Shown here: positions 23,139 to 31,663 of the stretch, in pieces
Layout of the letters: each line of letters begins with the position of its first letter
How positions within the stretch are numbered: the stretch's first letter is position 1
Assembly (NCBI GenBank): GCA_964634565.1
Contig: CAZWLP010000002.1
Location: forward strand, 1-64,000
DNA from: JAUVKT01 sp964634565
GTDB lineage: Bacteria > Bacteroidota > Bacteroidia > Bacteroidales > VadinHA17
Reading direction: 5' to 3'
DNA: 64,000 nt
Made by a program: the position numbers and the translations under genes
The notes under the pieces: generated by a model
Seen by the model: the letters and a program-made list of their open reading frames with translations, nothing else
Database searches by the model: none
Told to the model about the DNA's origin: nothing

Positions 23139-25439
23139 TTAATCCAAGCCCGATTTGTTAAACAAAATATACCCGAAATTCAAATAATAATAAGCCTTAC
23201 GGGGTTCATTACTAAATATATTTGTACCAATACTAACAGGTCCCACAGGAGTGTGATAAACTGCTGCAATCTCAGCAACACCCCTGAATTCACTAAAAAT
23301 ATTCCCCTTTACGATTTGGGATCCATTAAATTTTATCGGGTAAAAGGGCACAAAAATATAGGCTCCCGATCTAAGAGAAAAGTTATTGCTGATATTAACA
23401 ATGGGTTTCAGTCCTGCTCCCAAAAAGCTATTGGACCTTAATGATTCGGCATATATCAGACTACTGAATTCTGTCGGCCTGAAGCTATAAGAGTTTATTT
23501 GTGTTGCGGTGTAGTTACTTGAATAGCCCTTGTTGCTAACTGTAAGATCCAATAATGTTCCAAGAGTAAGCCGGTCGGAAAGAATAAGATAATTTTCTTT
23601 CTTAAAATTAAATTTATACCAGTTATGACCAAGTCCCTTGTTTTCAACAATATTAACAGTATCGGTGCTTCCGGTTTCAAAATATTCAAAACCTGTATTT
23701 ATGCTCGTGCTGATGCTGGTATAGCTACCCTCGGTGGGAAATTGTCTTCTGTTTAACCTCATACTCTCAAGATGTATCTTAAAAGATCCGTTAAGATACT
23801 GGGTATTATCGGGAGCACCTGTTTCGACAAGACTGATATCCTGAAAATAATTATCTCTTATCCAGCCAAGCAAAAGCCTGCCACTCAGCGTAGAATAATT
23901 ATTTACCGGCCTGCCAAGGGCGGCCTCAAAACTTGTTTCCCTCCTCTGTATATATGATGGAAAATATGCATCGAAAAGCGATGTCAGATCATTACTGTAA
24001 TAATTCCACCTGTTTTCTGTGATTTTTAAATCAACTAAAATAATCTCCTTCTTTGGTATTGCAATTCTATGGGCTACCCTGAAAGAGGTATAATACCTTC
24101 CAAGGTACATATTACTTGAAAAACGATTAAATATGTCGCTTAATTTATAATAATTAAACTCCAGAAAACCCTGGTTATAGCTGGTAAACGAAAGCAATCC
24201 TCCTGCACTAAGATTATATGCGCTTTTTAATTTTATATCCAGAACCAGATCATATGTTCCTGTATTTGGATCAAACACGGCCTCGGGATAGGCGTTTTTA
24301 ATATTTTCTTCCGAGACAAGCTTAAAATATTCGCCCTTAAGCTGATCGAGGGTAAATTCCTTCTCCTGCCTGGAAATAAGATTTTTAATATATAACTCCT
24401 GTTCCTCGTTTACCCCATAAATTTTTATATTCCTGAAAATCAAATCAGGCATCTTATCAATAAAGTCTTTTCTTTTTTTACCCAGATCCTCACTGCTTAA
24501 AAAACTGGCCCTCTTTAATATTTCGGGCATTGCCTGTATTGCCGACTCATATCCATTCTGGTAAAGGGAATCGGCCTTCTCAAAATCAAGTAAATTTACA
24601 TCGGTAAATTTTGTTTCCACCACCAGGCCAAGACTGTCCGGAATATCAAAATTAGTAGGCTGCATTACCATATTTTCAAGTTGCAGCATTAGGTTGTCCT
24701 TATCCGGTCTTTTTGAACTGCTTGTAACCTTGCTTCCAATAATAAAATCAGGGTTAAAATCTTCTATCAGAACATTAAAAGGAAAATTATTATAGATACC
24801 TCCGTCAAATAATAATACCGAATCAACTACTATTGGCTCAAAATAAATTGGATATGTCATAGATGATCTTACAGCTGAAGAAAGATTTCCTTCTCTGAAA
24901 ACAAAAGGTTCCTTTTTGTAAATATCGGCCGCCACGCTTCTAAATGGAATCATTAATTTATTAAAATCTCTACCACAAACGGCATTTGCACCACAGGTCA
25001 ATTCCATAAAAGCAAAATCCATAACCTGCGAGGGAATAAGGTAGCTTGGTATCTGTGGCCTTGTTGCGCTATTATCGCTTATAATAGGAATGTTGATTAG
25101 GGCAGGGTTATCGGCATTATTTTTATAAAAAAACTTATAGCGCGGTTCTATTTCACCTGTTTTCCACCTTGCAAAATCTTCAGATTTAAATAACTCCATC
25201 ATTTCATCCGGAGAATATCCCATTGCATAAAGACTGCCTACTATTGCTCCTATTGAAGTCCCGGCTATATAATCAATTTTCACATTGTTTTCCTCCAGGG
25301 CCTTTATTAAACCAATATGAGCTATTCCCTTCGCTCCTCCACCACTCAATACCAGGCCCGTTGTCTGGCCGCTGATTAAGCCTCCGAGGCAAACAAAAGC
25401 AATAAGCATTATTAAAATACGAGGACGTTCTGTTTGCAT
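23139..25439 (-). CDS. Patatin-like phospholipase with outer-membrane beta-barrel domain
   Basis: A 766-residue exported protein with an N-terminal signal (ILIMLIAFVCLGGLISGQ). The patatin domain has the oxyanion loop LSGGGAKGIAHIG (about 31-43), nucleophile elbow GTSIGAIVG (Ser about 62) and DGGIYNNFPF (catalytic Asp about 213). A POTRA-like segment (IKIYGVNEEQELYIKNLISR, about 337-356) is followed by a Bac_surface_Ag/Omp85-type barrel to the C-terminus, as in PlpD-type (type Vd) proteins. It lies on the outer membrane with the lipase domain probably exported or periplasmic. Its start is divergent from the cyclophilin gene. Confidence 0.9.
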   Translation of the reverse strand: MQTERPRILIMLIAFVCLGGLISGQTTGLVLSGGGAKGIAHIGLIKALEENNVKIDYIAGTSIGAIVGSLYAMGYSPDEMMELFKSEDFARWKTGEIEPRYKFFYKNNADNPALINIPIISDNSATRPQIPSYLIPSQVMDFAFMELTCGANAVCGRDFNKLMIPFRSVAADIYKKEPFVFREGNLSSAVRSSMTYPIYFEPIVVDSVLLFDGGIYNNFPFNVLIEDFNPDFIIGSKVTSSSKRPDKDNLMLQLENMVMQPTNFDIPDSLGLVVETKFTDVNLLDFEKADSLYQNGYESAIQAMPEILKRASFLSSEDLGKKRKDFIDKMPDLIFRNIKIYGVNEEQELYIKNLISRQEKEFTLDQLKGEYFKLVSEENIKNAYPEAVFDPNTGTYDLVLDIKLKSAYNLSAGGLLSFTSYNQGFLEFNYYKLSDIFNRFSSNMYLGRYYTSFRVAHRIAIPKKEIILVDLKITENRWNYYSNDLTSLFDAYFPSYIQRRETSFEAALGRPVNNYSTLSGRLLLGWIRDNYFQDISLVETGAPDNTQYLNGSFKIHLESMRLNRRQFPTEGSYTSISTSINTGFEYFETGSTDTVNIVENKGLGHNWYKFNFKKENYLILSDRLTLGTLLDLTVSNKGYSSNYTATQINSYSFRPTEFSSLIYAESLRSNSFLGAGLKPIVNISNNFSLRSGAYIFVPFYPIKFNGSQIVKGNIFSEFRGVAEIAAVYHTPVGPVSIGTNIFSNEPRKAYYYLNFGYILFNKSGLD

Positions 25440-25478
25440 TTATTATTATATAAAAATACTAGATCACAAACTTTTAGC

Positions 25479-25486
25479 TATTTTTG
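25479..25486 (+). promoter_or_regulatory. Putative -7 promoter element for the cyclophilin gene
   Basis: TATTTTTG matches TAnnTTTG exactly and lies 42 bp upstream of the ATG at 25529, in the divergent region shared with the patatin gene. Confidence 0.45.
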
Positions 25487-25528
25487 ATCTGCTATTATTT
25501 TAATACAAAATAACAAAACTTAAACGTA

Positions 25529-26344
25529 ATGAAATACCGATCGTTGTATTATTCAGTTCTTTTGGGAATAATAATTTCAATTTTGTCCTGCTCTTCAGAC
25601 AAGGCCGACAAAAATAAATATCTGACTTTTACTACTTCTTCCGGGACAATCAAGATCATGCTTTACAATAACACCCCGGGTCACAAGGAAAATATGATTA
25701 AGCTGGTAAAAGAAGGATTTTATGATGGTATTAAGTTTCACAGGGTTATTAATGAATTTATGATTCAGGCAGGCGACCCATCCACCAGGGAGGATCTGTC
25801 AGAAGAAGCAATTGAAAAATATACTTACACTATTCCGGCAGAAATAAATCCTGCAAATTTTCACAAAAAAGGCGTTCTGGCGGCCGCCAGGATGGGAGAT
25901 AATTATAATCCTGACAGAAATTCTTCCGGGACTCAGTTTTATATTGTACAGGGTAAAATATTAAACGATAATGAAATAAGTGAAATCGAAAAAAGGATTA
26001 ATGCAAATCTAAAGCAGGGAATATTTTATAAGAACCTGATAAACGAGAAAAAGAGAGTAGTGGAGGAAGGTGACAATATGAGCGATGCCGAAATACAGGA
26101 ATTCGCTGCCGTTATTTCATACGATGAAATCAATGAAATGAAGCCCTTTGTAATTTCAGATGAACATAAAGAGGTTTACAAAACCATTGGCGGAACTCCT
26201 CATCTTGATATGCAGCATACTGTTTTTGGAGAGGTGGTTGAGGGATTGGACATCGTAGATTCTATTGCTGCCGCAGAAACAGACAGAGCGGGCAAACCAA
26301 ATAAAGATATAGTTATTATTAAGGCTAAAATCAGCAATAAATAA
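25529..26344 (+). CDS. Cyclophilin-type peptidyl-prolyl isomerase lipoprotein
   Basis: A 271-residue protein with a lipoprotein signal (SVLLGIIISILSCSSDKADK; Cys near 22). The cyclophilin core is split: KEGFYDGIKFHRVINEFMIQ, AGDPSTRE, GVLAAARMGD and SSGTQFYIVQGK on one side, then an insertion of about 80 Glu/Lys-rich residues, then DMQHTVFGEVVEGLDIVDSI. The core FHRV and FMIQAGDP motifs indicate a working fold, as do GTQFYIV and HTVFGEV. It catalyses proline cis-trans isomerisation in the periplasm or at the cell surface. The insertion's role is unknown. Confidence 0.9.
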   Translation: MKYRSLYYSVLLGIIISILSCSSDKADKNKYLTFTTSSGTIKIMLYNNTPGHKENMIKLVKEGFYDGIKFHRVINEFMIQAGDPSTREDLSEEAIEKYTYTIPAEINPANFHKKGVLAAARMGDNYNPDRNSSGTQFYIVQGKILNDNEISEIEKRINANLKQGIFYKNLINEKKRVVEEGDNMSDAEIQEFAAVISYDEINEMKPFVISDEHKEVYKTIGGTPHLDMQHTVFGEVVEGLDIVDSIAAAETDRAGKPNKDIVIIKAKISNK

Positions 26345-26356
26345 TCGCCAAGTAAT

Positions 26357-26364
26357 TATCTTTA
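26357..26364 (+). promoter_or_regulatory. Possible -7 promoter element for pheS
   Basis: TATCTTTA differs from TAnnTTTG only at the last base and ends 15 bp before the pheS ATG. It lies in the 35-bp gap after the cyclophilin gene, so pheS may have both its own promoter and read-through. Confidence 0.35.
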
Positions 26365-26379
26365 CCGCAAAAATATAGA

Positions 26380-27420
26380 ATGCTTGATAAAATAAATAAA
26401 ATAGAACAGGAGCTTAAGGATTACCTTGTCGAAAACTTAGAGGACCTGGAGCGCTTCAGATTAAAATTTCTCAGTAAGAAAGGCGTTATTCCCGGTCTTT
26501 TTAATGATTTTAAAAACGTTGCCCCGGGGGATAAAAAAAATGTGGGCCAGCTTATTAATAAATTAAAGGAGGCGGCTTCTCAAAGGTATGTTGAAATAAA
26601 GGCCCGGCTGGATACATCAGATGAAATATTAAGCTCAGAAGATCTTACCAGGCCCGGTACACCTCTATTTATGGGTAGCAGGCATCCCCTTTCTATTGTT
26701 AGAAATGAAATTATCTCTATTTTTTCCCGACTGGGATTTACGGTCTCCGAAGGGCCCGAGATTGAAGATGACGACCATGTCTTCTCACGTCTTAATTTTC
26801 CTCCGGAACACCCCGCAAGAGATATGCAGGATACTTTTTTTATTAAAAGATCTTCAAGTGATAACAGTAGCCCTGATGACATTCTTCTCAGGACACACAC
26901 TTCGTCAGTACAGGTAAGGGTAATGCAAAGTGAAGAGCCTCCTATCCGAACAATATCTCCGGGAAGGGTTTTCAGAAACGAAGCCATCTCAGCCCGGGCC
27001 CATTGTATTTTTCATCAGGTTGAAGGACTCTATATTGATGAAAACGTATCCTTTGCAGACCTTAAACAAACATTACTGTTTTTTGCAAGAGAGATGTTCG
27101 GAGCTGAAACAAAGATCAGGCTAAGACCCTCATATTTCCCTTTTACCGAACCATCTGCAGAAATGGACGTAAGCTGTACTATTTGTGGCGGATCAGGTTG
27201 TAATGTTTGTAAATATACCGGCTGGCTTGAAATACTTGGTTGTGGAATGGTAGATCCCAATGTCCTTGAAAGCTGTGGTATTGATAGTAAAAAATATACA
27301 GGTTTTGCTTTCGGAATGGGAATAGAAAGACTTGCTATGTTGAAATACCAGATAAACGACCTGAGATTATACTTTGAAAACGATGTTCGGTTCTTAGAGC
27401 AATTCAGGTCCGCTTTCTAG
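26380..27420 (+). CDS. pheS: Phenylalanyl-tRNA synthetase alpha subunit
   Basis: A 346-residue class II synthetase subunit that charges tRNA-Phe. N-terminal coiled coil (about 1-90), then motif 1 around SEGPEIEDDDHVFSRLNFPP (about 125-145), motif 2 (RTISPGRVFRNEAISARAHC, about 190-209, with HQVEGLYIDENVSF), and motif 3 (FGMGIERLAMLKYQINDLR, about 311-330). A cysteine cluster SCTICGGSGCNVCKY before motif 3 may bind zinc. Length is normal for the bacterial enzyme. pheT is not adjacent, unlike in many bacteria. Confidence 0.97.
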   Translation: MLDKINKIEQELKDYLVENLEDLERFRLKFLSKKGVIPGLFNDFKNVAPGDKKNVGQLINKLKEAASQRYVEIKARLDTSDEILSSEDLTRPGTPLFMGSRHPLSIVRNEIISIFSRLGFTVSEGPEIEDDDHVFSRLNFPPEHPARDMQDTFFIKRSSSDNSSPDDILLRTHTSSVQVRVMQSEEPPIRTISPGRVFRNEAISARAHCIFHQVEGLYIDENVSFADLKQTLLFFAREMFGAETKIRLRPSYFPFTEPSAEMDVSCTICGGSGCNVCKYTGWLEILGCGMVDPNVLESCGIDSKKYTGFAFGMGIERLAMLKYQINDLRLYFENDVRFLEQFRSAF

Positions 27421-27479
27421 CAACCTGACACTGGCTGCTAATAGCCTCAGCTCTTTCTCCGTCCGCCATAGTCCCGATT

Positions 27480-27491
27480 CCGGGTACCCGG
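27480..27491. repeat. GC-rich 12-bp palindrome between pheS and the OsmC gene
   Basis: CCGGGTACCCGG is a perfect palindrome within a 91-bp convergent gap (27421-27511) whose second half is visibly richer in G and C than its surroundings. There is no T-run, so it is not a typical terminator. Confidence 0.35.
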
Positions 27492-27511
27492 GAGGGAAGA
27501 AGGTAGAGCCC

Positions 27512-27934
27512 TTAGCCCAGATCCTCAATTATAACTTCATGTGTAATAATTATTGAATCTCTGTATGTATAGCTTACTCCGCAATATTTATCCTGTGATA
27601 ATTTAATTGCTGTATCTATCTTTTCCCTGGAAAGATCTTTTCCCTTAAATATGTATTTAATATGCATTTTATCAAAATGCTTCGGATGCGTCTCTGTTAG
27701 TTCTCCTTCTATTTCTATCTTAAGGTCTTCAAACGGAACCCTCATTTTCCTGAGAATAGAAGCAACATCCATTCCTGTACAACCAGCAAGAGAAGCAAGC
27801 ATCAGGCTTTTGGGCTTAGGTCCCCGGTTTTCACCTCCTACTTCCTCAGAGGCATCAATCATAAATTTATGCCCGTCGAGTGAAACCTCAAATGCCATTT
27901 TTCCCTTTAACTGTATTTCTGTCCTTTCTGTCAT
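27512..27934 (-). CDS. OsmC/Ohr family protein
   Basis: A 140-residue OsmC-fold protein. SLAGCTGMDVASILRKM (about 48-64) supplies the first redox cysteine and SQDKYCGVSYTYRDSI (about 112-127) the second, the two-cysteine set that reduces organic peroxides in OsmC/Ohr. Start placed at the ATG at 27932-27934 (MTERTEI), because the upstream in-frame residues (rich in Ile and Phe) do not resemble the family. The family detoxifies organic hydroperoxides; the YhfA-like subgroup is less well understood. It is convergent with pheS and has its own promoter. Confidence 0.9.
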   Translation of the reverse strand: MTERTEIQLKGKMAFEVSLDGHKFMIDASEEVGGENRGPKPKSLMLASLAGCTGMDVASILRKMRVPFEDLKIEIEGELTETHPKHFDKMHIKYIFKGKDLSREKIDTAIKLSQDKYCGVSYTYRDSIIITHEVIIEDLG

Positions 27935-27964
27935 ATCAAAAAAGATAATTATATATTTTTTTTT

Positions 27965-27972
27965 CAAAACTA
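27965..27972 (-). promoter_or_regulatory. Putative -7 promoter element for the OsmC gene
   Basis: Minus-strand TAGTTTTG matches TAnnTTTG and lies 30 bp upstream of the preferred ATG at 27932-27934. Confidence 0.45.
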
Positions 27973-28080
27973 CGCATTATTATCAAACCTATTAGCCATA
28001 TTTGTATTGAAGTTAATATTTGATCTGTATTACGATCATATTAGCACCCAAAATGTGTGCATCGACGGTGAAATTGGATA

Positions 28081-28791
28081 ATGAAACAAAAAGAAATTTA
28101 CATACCTTTTTGCGATAGTTGCCCTATAAGGTCCGGTTCTGTTTTTCGTAATCTTTCAAAAGAAGAAATAGAACTTATTAATTTTGAAAAAGATTATAAA
28201 AATTTTAACCGGGGGGAGCTGTTATATTCTGAAGGGAACCGACTGAATGGATTTTTTTGCATTCATAAGGGGATAATCAAAATTTTTAAAACAGGTATTG
28301 ATGGTAAAGAGCAAATAATTAGATTTGCAAAACAAGGCGATATTATCGCATATCGCTCTATTCTTAGCAACGAGCCGGCCTGTACATCTGCAAAGGTTAT
28401 TGAAGATGCTTCAGTGTGTCAAATTCCGGCTAAATTATTAATTGATTTTGCTAAGGAAAACTCAGCCTTTTCAATGGATGTTATGAAGCTAACCTGTCAC
28501 GAGCTTGGTGTGGCTAACGCTTATATTACTGATATTGCACAAAAAACTGTAAGGGAAAGACTTGCCGAAATTATTATCCTTCTTATTAATGAATTCGGTC
28601 TTGACGAAAATAATTATCTTAATATCTCATTAACAAGGGAAGAGCTTGCAAATATTGTAGGTACAGCAACAGAATCTGTAATAAGACTACTTTCCGAATT
28701 TAAATCAGATAATCTGATTGAACTTAAGGGTAGAAAAATAAAAATTCTTAACAAAAGGGCCCTTGATAAAATAAGTAATGTTTTCGGTTAA
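28081..28791 (+). CDS. Crp/Fnr family transcription regulator
   Basis: A 236-residue regulator with an N-terminal cyclic-nucleotide-binding-fold domain (FNRGELLYSEGNRLNGFFCI, about 42-61) and a C-terminal helix-turn-helix (LTREELANIVGTATESVIRL, about 184-203). Cysteines C11 and C14 (FCDSCPIR) and C113 (ASVCQIP, aligned with FNR C122) recall the FNR iron-sulfur ligands, but a third N-terminal Cys is missing, so an Fe-S cluster is doubtful. The ligand and targets are unknown. It stands alone, divergent from the OsmC gene. Confidence 0.9.
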   Translation: MKQKEIYIPFCDSCPIRSGSVFRNLSKEEIELINFEKDYKNFNRGELLYSEGNRLNGFFCIHKGIIKIFKTGIDGKEQIIRFAKQGDIIAYRSILSNEPACTSAKVIEDASVCQIPAKLLIDFAKENSAFSMDVMKLTCHELGVANAYITDIAQKTVRERLAEIIILLINEFGLDENNYLNISLTREELANIVGTATESVIRLLSEFKSDNLIELKGRKIKILNKRALDKISNVFG

Positions 28792-28823
28792 AAACATTAG
28801 CCTCCGCTTATCACATATTAAAA

Positions 28824-28994
28824 TTAATCTAAAATATTATTGATAATAAGATATGCTATCAATCCACCTACTATTAAACCAGCACTTAAAATCAACATAC
28901 TGTTACTTTCCATTTTGGAAAACTCGGTCACAGCAAGAATAATTACTCCGATAATTACAAATAAAATTCCCGATCTTTTTAATAATAGTTTCAT
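28824..28994 (-). CDS. Small two-helix membrane protein downstream of ruvB
   Basis: A 56-residue reading frame starts at the ATG at 28992-28994 and ends with TAA at 28824. It encodes MKLLLKRSGILFVIIGVIIL, a short polar link (TEFSKMESNS) and a second hydrophobic segment (LILSAGLIVGGLIAYLII), ending NNILD. Two membrane helices with positive N-terminus look like a real protein, and similar tiny membrane proteins are common in Bacteroidota. It lies 77 bp after the ruvB stop, so probably belongs to the nadA-ruvB transcript. Function unknown. Confidence 0.65.
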   Translation of the reverse strand: MKLLLKRSGILFVIIGVIILAVTEFSKMESNSMLILSAGLIVGGLIAYLIINNILD

Positions 28995-29071
28995 AATCAA
29001 TTGTTTAACAGGTTGTAACCTTTACTCGTTTTAGGATAATAAATATAATTATTAGAATAAACTTACCAAAA

Positions 29072-30094
29072 TTAAAACAATAAACCAGATTCTCCTAATT
29101 TCTGTTTTCCAAGGTGAATATATGCTGTTTCCGTAGCCTCTCTTCCTCGCGGAGTTCTTTTAATATATCCTTCTTTGATCAGGAAGGGTTCATATACTTC
29201 TTCTATTGTCCCACTGTCTTCTCCAACGGCCGTTGATATAGTATTTAAACCAACAGGACCACCTTTAAATTTATCGATAATAACATTTAAAATCTTATTA
29301 TCCATTTCATCCAGACCGTGTTTATCTATATTTAGTGATGTTAGGGAATACTTTGTAATATCAAGGTCTATATTACCATTTCCCTTTACCTGTGCAAAAT
29401 CCCTTATTCTTCGTAATAATGCATTTGCTATCCTGGGAGTACCCCTGCTTCTTGTCGATATTTCATTGGATGCATCTTTTTCTATTGGCACATTAAGGAT
29501 GCCAGCCGATCTGTTTACTATCGTACTTAATATTTTTGAATCATAATATTCAAGATGCATTGTTATTCCAAATCTTGCCCTTAGCGGACTGGTAAGTAAG
29601 CCACTGCGTGTTGTTGCCCCAATTAATGTAAAGGGGTTTAGGGTAAGTTGTACAGATCTGGCTCCGGGTCCTTTATCAATCATTATATCTATCTGGTAAT
29701 CTTCCATTGCCGAATAAAGATATTCTTCAACAACAGGGCTCAGCCTGTGTATTTCATCAATAAACAAAACATCTCCTTCTTCAAGACTGGTGAGTAAGCC
29801 GGCAAGATCTCCGGGTTTATCAAGAACAGGTCCGGATGTAACTTTAATATTTACATTAAGTTCATTTGCAATTATGGTAGCGAGAGTTGTTTTTCCCAGT
29901 CCTGGCGGACCGTGTAACAAAACATGATCCAGTGCTTCTTCTCTCTGATTGGCAGCTGTTACGAACACTTTCAGATTATCAATAATCTTAGGCTGTCCTT
30001 TAAAATCATCAAATGAAAGAGGTCTGAGCTTTTTCTCAAATTCCCTGTCTGCGTTGGAAATAGTTTCCTTCTGGATATTAAATTCTTCCACCAT
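29072..30094 (-). CDS. ruvB: Holliday junction branch-migration helicase RuvB
   Basis: A 340-residue AAA+ ATPase that drives branch migration with RuvA. Walker A HGPPGLGKTTLA (about 61-72), Walker B LFIDEIHRL (about 109-117), the sensor region IGATTRSGLLTSPLRARFG (about 158-176), and a C-terminal winged helix (EPFLIKEGYIKRTPRGREAT). Length matches the family. ruvA and ruvC are not nearby. It follows the MORN-repeat gene by nine bases. Confidence 0.97.
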   Translation of the reverse strand: MVEEFNIQKETISNADREFEKKLRPLSFDDFKGQPKIIDNLKVFVTAANQREEALDHVLLHGPPGLGKTTLATIIANELNVNIKVTSGPVLDKPGDLAGLLTSLEEGDVLFIDEIHRLSPVVEEYLYSAMEDYQIDIMIDKGPGARSVQLTLNPFTLIGATTRSGLLTSPLRARFGITMHLEYYDSKILSTIVNRSAGILNVPIEKDASNEISTRSRGTPRIANALLRRIRDFAQVKGNGNIDLDITKYSLTSLNIDKHGLDEMDNKILNVIIDKFKGGPVGLNTISTAVGEDSGTIEEVYEPFLIKEGYIKRTPRGREATETAYIHLGKQKLGESGLLF

Positions 30095-30103
30095 ACGGAT
30101 GGC

Positions 30104-31663
30104 TTATTTTATTAATTTTACGTCGCTGGCAGGCAAATCTACCTTTACACCATTTATCCGTTTCTCAACATCATCCTTATAAGTTATCGTCATTAAAAGT
30201 ACACCATCCTGATCATATTTCTTCCAGGATCTTTGTTTTATACCCATTTTAAAATACTGTTCTTCCTTTATCTTTCCTGAATCCCAGTAATATATATGAT
30301 AACCATCCGGGTTACCCTGTAAATAACTTCCCTTATATTCCAATGTTCCTTCATTATCATAGTATTTCCATTCCCCGTCTCTTAATCCAATAATATAGTT
30401 ACCCTCTTCCCTGTGATCACCAACTGTATATTTCCAGCTTCCGTTTTTTTCATTATCTGTATAAAATCCACTACTTAAAATACTACCGTCTTCCGAATAC
30501 TCAAAAAATTCTCCATCCCTTAATCCCTGATAATAATATTCTTCTCTTAAAATATTGCCATTATCATAGTACCATTCCCATTTTCCATCAATTCTGCCGT
30601 TTCTATAGCCTCCTTTTTGAATTAATTTTCCTTTCTTATTATAAAAATTCCATTGACCAAAGCGCCTGTTATTCTGGTAAGCTCCTTCTTCCATAAGTGA
30701 TCCGTCGGGATAAAAGTTTTTCCAGTCTCCGGATCTCTGACCCTCTTCATTAATTATCCCTTCTGATACAATTATTCCATTATCATTATAAATATATGAA
30801 TTGATAACTTCACCGCTGATATTATATTCCCTGTGAATGCCAACTGGTGTTTCTTCCCTGTACGGACCGCTGTATATTAACCTTCCCTCTTTATCATACC
30901 GGTTTCTTATTTCAATATCAGGATCATCATCCAGACTTTCTTCAACAAGTTCACCATGATCGTACAACATCGCCATAACAAGAAGCCCCCTCTCATTATA
31001 TTCCCTGTAATATCCATGAAGAGCTCCATCAATATATGTCATATCCTTCTTAAGACTTCCGTCAGGATAAAATTCCTTCCATTCTCCGGTTTTCTGATTT
31101 TCCTTATTATAGCGATTAATTTTTTCACGGGCTATTAAAAAATCATTATTATATTCATATAATGTAACTATCTGACCTTCATTATTATATTCTTTTGAAA
31201 GCCCCTGTTTTTTTCCCTCAGAATAGGGTATACTCTGTTTTATCTTGCCATCGGGAAAATAGATTAATCCGGTGCCTTCTCTAAGGTCTCCGGCATATAA
31301 TTCTTTTGAAAACAGGTAAAGACCATAAAAATTATCTCTTTTATATTTCAAATAGTAACCACTTTTTTTACCCAGCAGATAATTTATTTTTTCAAGAGTA
31401 TCTCCTGTTTGAGTATAAAAAACCCATATACTGTCAAGAAGAAAATTTCTTCTCTTTCCTTCAGATTTCAAAACTCCGGTAACATAATAACTTTTCCAGT
31501 ATCCATCAGGCTTTCCATCCCTCATATTACCCTCACTTGATACTGTTCCATTTGGATATTTAAAAATATGATACCCATCTTCCAGGTTATTTTGCTGCGA
31601 ATATGAAAAGCCAGCTGACAAAAAAAACAGCAAAAAATATATATATAAATACCTAATATTCAT
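30104..31663 (-). CDS. MORN/YwqK-type repeat secreted protein
   Basis: A 519-residue exported protein (signal peptide YIYFLLFFLSAGFSYSQQ) built almost entirely from about 20 copies of a 20-25-residue repeat of the form G-x-W-x-x-Y-x-x-x-G-x-L-x-x-E-G-x-Y, for example NRRFGQWNFYNKKGKLIQKG and GRIDGKWEWYYDNGNILREE. This is the MORN variant often labelled a YwqK-type antitoxin; no toxin gene accompanies it, and the export signal argues for an envelope or surface role. It lies between nadA (adjacent bases) and ruvB (nine bases) in an operon. Function unknown. Confidence 0.88.
   Translation of the reverse strand: MNIRYLYIYFLLFFLSAGFSYSQQNNLEDGYHIFKYPNGTVSSEGNMRDGKPDGYWKSYYVTGVLKSEGKRRNFLLDSIWVFYTQTGDTLEKINYLLGKKSGYYLKYKRDNFYGLYLFSKELYAGDLREGTGLIYFPDGKIKQSIPYSEGKKQGLSKEYNNEGQIVTLYEYNNDFLIAREKINRYNKENQKTGEWKEFYPDGSLKKDMTYIDGALHGYYREYNERGLLVMAMLYDHGELVEESLDDDPDIEIRNRYDKEGRLIYSGPYREETPVGIHREYNISGEVINSYIYNDNGIIVSEGIINEEGQRSGDWKNFYPDGSLMEEGAYQNNRRFGQWNFYNKKGKLIQKGGYRNGRIDGKWEWYYDNGNILREEYYYQGLRDGEFFEYSEDGSILSSGFYTDNEKNGSWKYTVGDHREEGNYIIGLRDGEWKYYDNEGTLEYKGSYLQGNPDGYHIYYWDSGKIKEEQYFKMGIKQRSWKKYDQDGVLLMTITYKDDVEKRINGVKVDLPASDVKLIK

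Noticed and set aside
28081..28791. Fe-S cluster in the first Crp/Fnr protein
   Set aside because: It has only two N-terminal cysteines and lacks the third ligand found in FNR, so the claim is made only for the protein at 45766-46470.
30104..31663. Toxin-antitoxin system (YwqK-type antitoxin)
   Set aside because: No toxin gene is nearby, and the protein has an export signal; the name is a by-product of repeat similarity.
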